From contig NW_027489010.1 of the NCBI RefSeq assembly GCF_050948215.1, positions 87,814 through 151,813 on the forward strand: a stretch of DNA of 64,000 bases, written 5' to 3'. Below, one piece after another: positions 11,236 to 21,300 of the stretch. The stretch comes from Halictus rubicundus. Taxonomy: Eukaryota; Arthropoda; Insecta; Hymenoptera; Halictidae. The stretch's first letter is position 1; every line of letters starts with the position of its first letter. The notes beneath the pieces are model-generated. The model searched no databases and was not told the origin of the DNA. It saw nothing but the letters and a program-made list of their open reading frames with translations. The position numbers and the translations under genes are program-made.

Positions 11236-11980
11236 CGGTGTGCGAGCACTGCTGCGCCGAATCGAGCGCAGGCTGGCCATTGGCATCGTGCGGGGGTATC
11301 GCACCATCTCTTACGCGACGGCGATGGTGATGTCGGGGCTTATCCCCCTCGAGCTGGAGGCCCGCGTGTTGTCGGACGTACACGGGTACGCCAGGGACCT
11401 CCAGCGGAGGGGGATGGCTCCGGATCGGGTGGCGCTCGATGTGGCGGAGTACAGGGGCCGCGCTCGGCGGGCCGCCGCCCGGGAATGGCGCGAAAGCCTT
11501 CACGGGACGGAGGAAGGAGGGAGGCGGGCCGTTCGGGCCATCCTCCCCGTGTTCGACCGGTGGAACAGGGGATGGATGGGGCATAGGGTCTCCTACCGAG
11601 TGACGCAGGTGATGACCGGGCACGGTTGCTTCGGTGTGTACCTGTGTCGCATCGGGCGGGAGGCCGAGGAGGCGTGTCACCACTGCGGCGAGTCGCGGGA
11701 CACGGCGCAGCACACTCTGGAGGAGTGTCCAGCGTGGGCGGGTGAGCGCCGTGCTCTGCGGCGCGCAGTGGGCCATGACCTCTCGCTTCCGGCTGTCGTC
11801 TCGGCGGCAGCGGGCGGCGAGGGGGCGTGGAGAGGGTTCGCCTCCTTCTGTGAGCAGGTAATGCTGCAGAAGGAGGCTGCGGAACGGGGTCGTGAGCGAA
11901 ATCACGATCCCGGCCGAAGGGGTGGGAGAAGGAGACGCAGGGCACGCCCCGGGGGCGTGCCTCCGTTGCGGCGTCCTTAA
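10988..11980 (+). CDS. ORF2 segment 3: thumb/linker and C-terminal CCHC finger
   Basis: Continues the ORF2 protein in the third frame after the G10 run. YLGLELDG follows a VEVGFQM strand, the usual element after the R1-clade reverse transcriptase palm. LYGAPVWA (about 11188-11211) is a conserved R1-clade block. A C-terminal finger of form CX2CX8HX4C is encoded at 11675-11728 (Cys 11675, Cys 11684, His 11711, Cys 11726). It is followed by an Arg-rich tail, ending at TAA 11978-11980. The C-terminal finger of R1/R2-type proteins is thought to bind nucleic acid during integration. No stops or missing key residues are seen in this part. Confidence 0.9.
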   Translation, partial: GAVEVGFQMRYLGLELDGLWRFCRHIESLVPRAERATAALGRLLPNLGGPCGRVRRLFAVVVRVLVLYGAPVWAYDVLAGGRSGVRALLRRIERRLAIGIVRGYRTISYATAMVMSGLIPLELEARVLSDVHGYARDLQRRGMAPDRVALDVAEYRGRARRAAAREWRESLHGTEEGGRRAVRAILPVFDRWNRGWMGHRVSYRVTQVMTGHGCFGVYLCRIGREAEEACHHCGESRDTAQHTLEECPAWAGERRALRRAVGHDLSLPAVVSAAAGGEGAWRGFASFCEQVMLQKEAAERGRERNHDPGRRGGRRRRRARPGGVPPLRRP

Positions 11981-12154
11981 CGCGGGCGGGGGCGCCCTTG
12001 GTGATCTCGAGGCGGGGGACCGACGGTCTCCTTATACTCGGTTGCCAATGGCGTCCCCGGAGGCCGTCGGACGTCTTGGGCGGGGGCCCGGACGTCCATC
12101 GGGCGGCCTAAATGGGGGGGGAAGGCTTCACGTCGTCCGTTGCGTGGCGCCTTC

Positions 12155-12171
12155 GGATAGAGTAGGATAGG
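12155..12171 (+). other. Satellite-like motif pair in 3' UTR
   Basis: GGATAGA at 12155-12161 is followed by AGGATAGG at 12164-12171. Both are exact substrings of the flanking satellite, lying inside otherwise GC-rich unique sequence 220 bp before the poly(A) tail. A third copy, GGATAGA, is at 12223-12229. Only one other GGATAGA was noticed in the element (10554-10560, in ORF2). It may reflect capture of target sequence or pairing between element RNA and target, or may be chance. Confidence 0.6.
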
Positions 12172-12343
12172 GTGGAGGCCGCGTCCCCCACCCAGGGAGG
12201 AATGCTAAGGCGGGGGCACACCGGATAGACATGCGCGCGCGGACCACGGGTGCCCCCAGGAGCCTAGGGACGGACGGGGAGGAGTTAGTGGGTATACTCG
12301 GCATTGCACCCACCAGCCGAGGAGTCCCACATAACCCGGCCCA

Positions 12344-12357
12344 CTCCCCCCCGGGAG
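12344..12357 (+). other. Possible hairpin in 3' UTR
   Basis: CTCCC (12344-12348) and GGGAG (12353-12357) are perfect inverted repeats around a four-C loop. The surrounding C and G runs could lengthen or shift the pairing. It lies 35 bp before the A tract and could be part of the RNA structure used for reverse transcription. The stem is short, so support is weak. Confidence 0.35.
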
Positions 12358-12370
12358 GGGTCGGGTATCC

Positions 12371-12384
12371 GTAATAGTGATTAC
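12371..12384 (+). other. Possible terminal hairpin before poly(A)
   Basis: GTAAT (12371-12375) and ATTAC (12380-12384) form a perfect 5-bp inverted repeat with loop AGTG, eight bases before the A tract. It may be a 3' recognition structure of the element RNA, but a 5-bp stem can arise by chance. Confidence 0.35.
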
Positions 12385-12392
12385 CTCCTCGG

Positions 12393-12444
<52 letters not shown>
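12393..12444 (+). repeat. Poly(A) tail of the retrotransposon, 52 A
   Basis: An uninterrupted run of 52 A follows CTCCTCGG and is joined directly to TAGGATAGAGG of the satellite. It marks the 3' end of the element and shows insertion by reverse transcription of a polyadenylated RNA. The lack of any interruption fits a recent insertion. Confidence 0.97.
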
Positions 12445-12446
<2 letters not shown>

Positions 12447-13279
12447 GGATAGAGGATAGGATAGGATAGAGGATAGGATAGGATAGAGGATAGGATAGGA
12501 TAGAGGATAGGATAGGATATAGGATAGGATAGGATAGAGGATAGGATAGGATAGAGGAATAGGATAGGATAGAGGATAGGATAGACGATAGGATAGGATA
12601 GAGCATAGGATAGGATAGAGGATAGGATAGGATAGAAGATAGGATAGAATAGAGGATAGGATAGGATAGAGGATAGGATAGGATAGAGGATAGAGGATAG
12701 GATTGGATAGTGGATAGGATAGGATAGAGGATAGGATAGGATAGAGGATAGGATAGACGATAGGATAGGATAGAGGATTGGATAGGATAGAGGATAGATG
12801 ATAGGATAGGATAGAGGATAGGATAGGGGATTTGATAGGATAGAGGATAGGATAGGATAGAGGATAGGATAGGATACAGGATAGGATAGGATACAGGAAA
12901 GGATAGGATTGAGGATAGGATAGGATGGAGGATAGGATAGGATAGAGGATAGGATAGGATAGAGGATAGAGGATAGGATAGGATAGAGGATAGGATAGGA
13001 CAGAGGATAGGGTAGGGGATTTGATAGGGTAGAGGATAGGATAGGATAGAAGATAGGATAGGATAGAGGATAGGATAGGATAGAGGATAGGATAGGATAG
13101 AGGATAGGATAGGACAGAGGATAGGATAGGGGATTTGATAGGATAGAGGATAGGATAGGATAGAAGATAGGATAGGATAGAGGATAGGATAGTATTGAGG
13201 ATAGGATAGAGGATAGGATAGGATAGAGGATAGGATAGGATAGAGGATAGGATAGGATAGAGGATAGGATAGGATAGAG

Positions 13280-13770
13280 GATAGCATAGGATAGAGGATA
13301 GGTTAGGATAGAGGATAGGATAGGATAGAGGATAGAGGATAGAGGATAGGATAGGATAGGATAGAGGATAGAGGATGGGATAGGATAGAGGATAGGATAG
13401 GATAGAGGATAGCATAGGATAGAGGATAGGGTAGGGGATTTGATATGGTAGAGGATAGGATAGGATAGAAGATAGGATAGGATAGAGGATAGGATAGGAT
13501 AGAGGATAGGATAGGATAGAGGATAGGATAGGACAGAGGATAGGATGGGATAGAGGATTGGATAGAGGATAGGATAGGATAGAGGATATTATAGGATAGA
13601 GGATATGATAGGATAGAGGACAGGGATAGGATACAGGACTGGATAGGATACAGGAAAGGATAGGATTGAGGATAGGATAGGATGGAGGATAGGATAGGAT
13701 AGAGGATAGGATAGGATACAGGATAGGATGGGATAGAGGATAGGATAGGGTAGAGGATAGGATAGAATAG
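13280..13770 (+). repeat. Array block shared across the insertion (right copy)
   Basis: Partner of the block at 6560-7050. GGTTAGG is at 13301 and GGATATTATAGG near 13584, in the same order as in the left copy. It carries one extra GGATAGA heptamer and a few substitutions, for example GGGTAGGGGATTTG in place of GGGTAGTGGATTTG. Confidence 0.75.
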
Positions 13771-14699
13771 AGGATAGGATAGGATATAGGATAGGATAGG
13801 ATAGAGGATAGGATAGGATAGAGGTATAGGATAGGATAGAGGATAGGATAGACGATAGGGATAGGATAGAGCATAGGATAGGATAGAGGATAGGATAGGA
13901 TAGAGGACAGGATAGGATACAGGATTGGATAGGATACAGGAAAGGGTAGGATTGAGGATAGGATAGGATGGAGGATAGGATAGGATAGAGGATAGGATAG
14001 GATATAGGATAGGATAGGATAGAGGATAGGATAGGATAGAGGATAGGATAGGATAGAGGATAGGATAGGATAGAGGATAGGATAGGACAGAGGATAGGGT
14101 TGGGGATTTGATAGGATAGAGGATAGGATAGGATAGAAGATGGGATAGGATAGAGGATACGATAGGATAGAGGATAGGATAGGATAGAGGATAGGATAGA
14201 CGATAGGATAGGATAGAGCATAGGATAGGATAGAGGATAGGATAGGATAGAGGACAGGATAGGATACAGGATTGGATAGGATACAGGAAAGGATAGGATT
14301 GAGGATAGGATAGGATGGAGGATAGGATAGGATAGAGGATAGGATAGGATAGAGGATAGGATAGACGATAGGATAGGATAGAGGATAGGATAGGATAGAG
14401 GATAGAGGATAGGATAGGATAGAGGATAGAGGATAGGATAGGATAGAGGATAGGATAGGATAGAGGATAGGATAGGATAGAGGATAGGATAGGATAGAGG
14501 ATAGGATAGGACAGAGGATAGGGTAGGATAGAGGATAGGATAGGGGATTTAATAGGATAGGATAGAGGATAGATGATAGGATAGGATAGAGGATAGGATA
14601 GACGATAGGATAGGATAGAGGATAGGATAGGATACAGGATAGGATAGGATAGGATAGAGGATAGGATAGGGGATTTGATAGGATAGAGGATAGGATAGG

Positions 14700-17480
14700 A
14701 TAGAGAATAGGATAGGATACAGGATAGGATAGGATAGAGGATAGGATAGGATAGAGGATAGGATAGGATAGAGGATAGGATAGGATAGAGGATAGGATAG
14801 GATAGAGGATAGGATAGGATACAGGATAGGATAGGATAGAGGATAGGATAGGATAGAGGATAGGATAGGATAGAGGATAGGATAGGATAGAGGATAGGAT
14901 AGGATAGAGGATAGGATAGGATATAGGATAGGATAGGATAGAGGATAGGATAGGATAGAGGAATAGGATAGGATAGAGGATAGGATAGACGATAGGATAG
15001 GATAGAGCATAGGATAGGATAGAGGATAGGATAGGATAGAAGATAGGATAGAATAGAGGATAGGATAGGATAGAGGATAGGATAGGATAGAGGATAGAGG
15101 ATAGGATTGGATAGTGGATAGGATAGGATAGAGGATAGGATAGGATAGAGGATAGGATAGACGATAGGATAGGATAGAGGATTGGATAGGATAGAGGATA
15201 GATGATAGGATAGGATAGAGGATAGGATAGGGGATTTGATAGGATAGAGGATAGGGTAGGATAGACGATAGGATAGGATACAGGATAGGATAGGATAGAG
15301 GATAGGATAGGATAGAGGATAGGATAGGATAGAGGATAGGATGGGATACAGGATAGGATAGGATAGAGGATAGCATAGGATAGAGGATAGGATAGGATAG
15401 AGGATAGGATAGGATAGAGGATAGGATAGGATAGAGGATAGGATAGGATATAGGATAGGATAGGATAGAGGATAGGATAGGATAGAGGAATAGGATAGGA
15501 TAGAGGATAGGATAGACGATAGGATAGGATAGAGCATAGGATAGGATAGAGGATGGGATAGGATAGAGGACAGGATAGGATACAGGATTGGATAGGATAC
15601 AGGAAAGGATAGGATTGAGGATAGGATAGGATGGAGGATAGGATAGGATAGAGGATAGGATAGGATAGAGGATAGGATAGACGATAGGATAGGATAGCGG
15701 ATAGGATAGGATAGAGGATAGAGGATAGGATAGGATAGAGGATAGAGGATAGGATAGGATAGAGGATAGGATACGATAGAGGATAGGATAGGATAGAGGA
15801 TAGGATACGATAGAGGATAGGATAGGATAGAGGATAGGATAGGACAGAGGATAGGGTTGGGGATTTGATAGGATAGAGGATAGGATAGGATAGAAGATGG
15901 GATAGGATAGAGGATACGATAGGATAGAGGATAGGATAGGATAGAGGATAGGATAGGGGATTTGATAGGATAGAGGATAGTATAGGATAGAGTATAGGAT
16001 AGGATAAGATAAAAGGATAGGATCGAATAGAGGATAGGATAGGATAGAGAATAGGATAGGATACAGGATAGGATAGGATAGAGGATAGGATAGGATAGAG
16101 GATAGGATAGGATAGAGGATAGGATAGGATACAGGATAGGATAGGATAGAGGATAGGATAGGATAGAGGATAGGATAGGATAGAGGATAGGATAGGATAG
16201 AGGATAGGATAGGATAGAGGATAGGATAGGATAGAGGATAGGATAGGATAGAGGATAGGATAGGATACAGGATAGGATAGGATAGAGGATAGGATAGGAT
16301 AGAGGATAGGATAGGATAGAGGATAGGATAGGATAGAGGATAGGATAGGATAGAGGATAGGATAGGATATAGGATAGGATAGGATAGAGGATAGGATAGG
16401 ATAGAGGAATAGGATAGGATAGAGGATAGGATAGACGATAGGATAGGATAGAGCATAGGATAGGATAGAGGATAGGATAGGATAGAAGATAGGATAGAAT
16501 AGAGGATAGGATAGGATAGAGGATAGGATAGGATAGAGGATAGAGGATAGGATTGGATAGTGGATAGGATAGGATAGAGGATAGGATAGGATAGAGGATA
16601 GGATAGACGATAGGATAGGATAGAGGATTGGATAGGATAGAGGATAGATGATAGGATAGGATAGAGGATAGGATAGGGGATTTGATAGGATAGAGGATAG
16701 GGTAGGATAGACGATAGGATAGGATACAGGATAGGATAGGATAGAGGATAGGATAGGATAGAGGATAGGATAGGATAGAGGATAGGATGGGATACAGGAT
16801 AGGATAGGATAGAGGATAGGATAGGATAGAGGATAGGATAGGATAGAGGATAGGATAGGATAGAGGATAGGATAGGATAGAGGATAGGATAGGATATAGG
16901 ATAGGATAGGATAGAGGATAGGATAGGATAGAGGAATAGGATAGGATAGAGGATAGGATAGACGATAGGATAGGATAGAGCATAGGATAGGATAGAGGAT
17001 GGGATAGGATAGAGGACAGGATAGGATACAGGATTGGATAGGATACAGGAAAGGATAGGATTGAGGATAGGATAGGATGGAGGATAGGATAGGATAGAGG
17101 ATAGGATAGGATAGAGGATAGGATAGACGATAGGATAGGATAGCGGATAGGATAGGATAGAGGATAGAGGATAGGATAGGATAGAGGATAGAGGATAGGA
17201 TAGGATAGAGGATAGGATACGATAGAGGATAGGATAGGATAGAGGATAGGATACGATAGAGGATAGGATAGGATAGAGGATAGGATAGGACAGAGGATAG
17301 GGTTGGGGATTTGATAGGATAGAGGATAGGATAGGATAGAAGATGGGATAGGATAGAGGATACGATAGGATAGAGGATAGGATAGGATAGAGGATAGGAT
17401 AGGGGATTTGATAGGATAGAGGATAGTATAGGATAGAGTATAGGATAGGATAAGATAAAAGGATAGGATCGAATAGAGGA
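14700..17480 (+). repeat. 1,446-bp tandem duplication
   Basis: Three independent markers repeat at exactly 1,446 bp: ATGGGATACA at 15341 and 16787, GAGGAATAGG at 14958 and 16404, and the TCGAATAG variant at 16023 and 17469. Two adjacent copies therefore lie at roughly 14.7-16.03 kb and 16.03-17.48 kb. Outer boundaries are approximate. Confidence 0.8.
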
Positions 17481-18369
17481 TAGGATAGGATAGAGGATAG
17501 GATAGGATACAGGATAGGATAGGATAGAGGATAGGATAGGATAGAGGATAGGATAGGATAGAGGATAGGATAGGATAGAGGATAGGATAGGATACAGGAT
17601 AGGATAGGATAGAGGATAGGATAGGATAGAGGATAGGATAGGATAGAGGATAGGATAGGATAGAGGATAGGATAGGATAGAGGATAGGATAGGATATAGG
17701 ATAGGATAGGATAGAGGATAGGATAGGATAGAGGAATAGGATAGGATAGAGGATAGGATAGACGATAGGATAGGATAGAGCATAGGATAGGATAGAGGAT
17801 AGGATAGGATAGAAGATAGGATAGAATAGAGGATAGGATAGGATAGAGGATAGGATAGGATAGAGGATAGGATAGGATAGAGGATAGAGGATAGGATTGG
17901 ATAGTGGATAGGATAGGATAGAGGATAGGATAGGATAGAGGATAGGATAGACGATAGGATAGGATAGAGGATAGGATAGGATAGAGGATAGGATAGGATA
18001 GAGGATAGGATAGGATAGAGGATAGGATAGACGATAGGATAGGATAGAGGATTGGATAGGATAGAGGATAGATGATAGGATAGGATAGAGGATAGGATAG
18101 GGGATTTGATAGGATAGAGGATAGGATACAGGATAGGATAGGATAGAGGATAGGATAGGGGATTTGATAGGATAGAGGATAGGATATGATAGAGGATAGG
18201 ATAGGATAGAGGATAGGATAGAGGATAGCATAGGATAGAGGATAGGATAGGACAGAGGATAGCATATGATAGAGGATAGGATAGGATAGAGGATAGGATA
18301 GAGGATAGGATAGGATACAGGATAGGATAGGATAGAGGATAGGATAGGGTAGAGGATAGGATAGAATAG

Positions 18370-21300
18370 AGGATAGGATAGGATATAGGATAGGATAGGG
18401 TAGAGGATAGGATAGGATAGAGGCATAGGATAGGATAGAGGATAGGATAGACGATAGGGATAGGATAGAGCATAGGATAGGATAGAGGATAGGATAGGAT
18501 AGAGGACAGGATAGGATACAGGATTGGATAGGATACAGGAAAGGGTAGGATTGAGGATAGGATAGGATGGAGGATAGGATAGGATAAAGGATAGGATAGG
18601 ATAGACGATAGGATAGACGATAGGATAGGATAGAGGATAGGATAGGATAGAGGATAGAGGATAGAGGATAGGATAGGATAGAGGATAGAGGATAGGATCG
18701 GATAGACGATAGGATACGATAGAGGATAGGATAGGATAGAGGATAGGATAGGACAGAGGATAGGGTTGGGGATTTGATAGGATAGAGGATAGGATAGGAT
18801 AGAAGATAGGATAGGATAGAGGATAGGATAGGATAGAGGATAGGATAGGATACAGGATAGGATAGGATGGAGGATAGGATAGGATAGAGGATAGGATAGG
18901 ATAGAGGATAGGATAGAGGATTGGATAGGATACAGGATAGGATAGAATAGAGGATAGGATAGGGGATTTGATAGGATAGAGGATAGGATAGGATAGAGGA
19001 TAGGATAGGATAGAGGATAGGATAGGATAGAGGATAGGATAGGATAGAGGATAGGATAGGATAGGATAGAGGATAGGATAGGATAGAGGATAGGATAGGA
19101 TAGAGGATAGGATAGGATAGAGGATAGGATAGGATAGAGGATAGGATAGGATAGGATAGAGGATAGGATAGGATAGAGGATAGGATAGGATAGGATAGAG
19201 GATAGGATAGGATAGAGGATAGGATAGGATAGAGGATAGGATAGGATAGAGGATAGGATAGGACAGAGGATAGGATAGGGGATTTGATAGGATAGAGGAT
19301 AGGATAGGATATAAGATAGGATAGGATAGAGGATAGGATAGGATAGGATAAAAGGATAGGATCGAATAGAGGATACTATAGGATAGAGGACAGGAGAGGA
19401 TACAGGATTGGATAGGATACAGGAAAGGATAGGATTGAGGATAGGATAGGATGGAGGATAGGATAGGATAGAGGATAGGATAGGATAGAGGATAGGATAG
19501 ACGATAGGATAGGATAGAGGATAGCATAGAGGATAGGATAGAGGATAGGATAGGTTAGAGGATAGGATAGGACAGAGGATAGGATCGGATAGACGATAGG
19601 ATAGGATAGGATAGAGGATAGGATAGGATACAGGATAGGATAGGATGGAGGATAGGATAGGATAGAGGATAGGATAGGATAGAGGATAGGATAGAGGATT
19701 GGATAGGATACAGGATAGGATAGGATAGAGGATAGGATAGGGGATTTGATAGGATAGAGGATAGGATAGGATAGAGGATAGGATAGCATAGAGGATAGGA
19801 TAGGATAGAGGATAGGATAGGATAGAGGATAGGATAGGATAGAGGATAGGATAGGATAGAGGATAGGATAGGATAGAGGATAGGATAGGATAGAGGATAG
19901 GATAGGATAGAGGATAGGATAGGATAGAGGATAGGATAGGGTAGAGGATAGGATAGGATAGAGGCATAGGATAGGATAGAGGATAGGATAGACGATAGGG
20001 ATAGGATAGAGCATAGGATAGGATAGAGGATAGGATAGGATAGAGGACAGGATAGGATACAGGATTGGATAGGATACAGGAAAGGGTAGGATTGAGGATA
20101 GGATAGGATGGAGGATAGGATAGGATAAAGGATAGGATAGGATAGACGATAGGATAGACGATAGGATAGGATAGAGGATAGGATAGGATAGAGGATAGAG
20201 GATAGAGGATAGGATAGGATAGAGGATAGAGGATAGGATCGGATAGACGATAGGATACGATAGAGGATAGGATAGGATAGAGGATAGGATAGGACAGAGG
20301 ATAGGGTTGGGGATTTGATAGGATAGAGGATAGGATAGGATAGAAGATAGGATAGGATAGAGGATAGGATAGGATAGAGGATAGGATAGGATACAGGATA
20401 GGATAGGATGGAGGATAGGATAGGATAGAGGATAGGATAGGATAGAGGATAGGATAGAGGATTGGATAGGATACAGGATAGGATAGAATAGAGGATAGGA
20501 TAGGGGATTTGATAGGATAGAGGATAGGATAGGATAGAGGATAGGATAGGATAGAGGATAGGATAGGATAGAGGATAGGATAGGATAGAGGATAGGATAG
20601 GATAGGATAGAGGATAGGATAGGATAGAGGATAGGATAGGATAGAGGATAGGATAGGATAGAGGATAGGATAGGATAGAGGATAGGATAGGATAGAGGAT
20701 AGGATAGGATAGAGGATAGGATAGGATAGGATAGAGGATAGGATAGGATAGAGGATAGGATAGGATAGGATAGAGGATAGGATAGGATAGAGGATAGGAT
20801 AGGATAGAGGATAGGATAGGATAGAGGATAGGATAGGACAGAGGATAGGATAGGGGATTTGATAGGATAGAGGATAGGATAGGATAGAAGATAGGATAGG
20901 ATAGAGGATAGGATAGGATAGGATAAAAGGATAGGATCGAATAGAGGATACTATAGGATAGAGGACAGGAGAGGATACAGGATTGGATAGGATACAGGAA
21001 AGGATAGGATTGAGGATAGGATAGGATGGAGGATAGGATAGGATAGAGGATAGGATAGGATAGAGGATAGGATAGACGATAGGATAGGATAGAGGATAGC
21101 ATAGAGGATAGGATAGAGGATAGGATAGGTTAGAGGATAGGATAGGACAGAGGATAGGATCGGATAGAGGATAGGATAGGATAGGATAGAGGATAGGATA
21201 GGATACAGGATAGGATAGGATGGAGGATAGGATAGGATAGAGGATAGGATAGGATAGAGGATAGGATAGAGGATTGGATAGGATACAGGATAGGATAGGA

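Larger units (their letters stand above)
8802..11980 (+). pseudogene. ORF2 (endonuclease-reverse transcriptase), frame broken twice
   Basis: ORF2 would nick the target DNA and prime cDNA synthesis from the nick. About 1,060 codons are present, normal for the R1 clade, but spread over three frames: endonuclease in the frame of 8802, reverse transcriptase in the frame of 9550, C-terminal region in the frame of 10988. Both changes advance the frame by one base and both sit at runs of G (9553-9561 or 9574-9580, and 10980-10989). No other stop interrupts the combined reading path. Immediately upstream is an in-frame TAG (8799-8801), and no in-frame ATG lies between that stop and the first conserved endonuclease residues, so the start is unclear. 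The catalytic residues of both enzymes are kept. Either a recently dead copy or an intact one with homopolymer read errors. Confidence 0.9.
11981..12392 (+). other. 3' untranslated region of the retrotransposon
   Basis: A GC-rich 412-bp stretch lies between the ORF2 stop and the poly(A) tail, with no convincing open frame. It holds three + strand GGATAG matches (12155, 12165 and 12223), which resemble the surrounding satellite, and two short possible hairpins near the 3' end. In this class of element the 3' UTR is the part of the RNA recognised by the reverse transcriptase. No polyadenylation signal of the AATAAA type is visible before the A tract. Confidence 0.85.
8444..12444 (+). mobile_element. 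5'-truncated R1-clade non-LTR retrotransposon with poly(A) tail
   Basis: A 4.0-kb GC-rich insertion in the A/G satellite. In order it has the C-terminal zinc-knuckle region of ORF1, a complete-length ORF2 region of about 1,060 codons (APE-like endonuclease, reverse transcriptase, C-terminal CCHC finger), a 3' UTR of 412 bp and a pure A52 tail. Three CCHC knuckles in ORF1, the start LQANLNHSRAAQDLF in the endonuclease, and motifs GVPQGSVLGP, CYADDTLV and YLGLELDG in ORF2 are typical of the R1 clade (R1, TRAS, SART, Waldo and relatives). Full-length members are about 5-7 kb, so the 5' end including most of ORF1 is missing, which is usual when reverse transcription stops early. Flanking DNA is satellite rather than 28S rDNA, so it is not an rDNA-inserted R1. 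A precise family name cannot be given from sequence reading alone. Confidence 0.95.

Noticed and set aside
11892..12170. 92-codon open frame after ORF2
   Set aside because: It lies mostly in the 3' UTR, overlaps the ORF2 end in another frame and has no recognisable feature.
12205..12444. Minus-strand open frames with a long poly-Phe run
   Set aside because: The Phe run is the reverse complement of the poly(A) tail, joined to satellite frames and the 3' UTR.
8444..12444. rDNA-inserted R1 or R2 element
   Set aside because: Both flanks are satellite and no 28S sequence is present. R2 is also excluded by the APE-type endonuclease and two-ORF structure.
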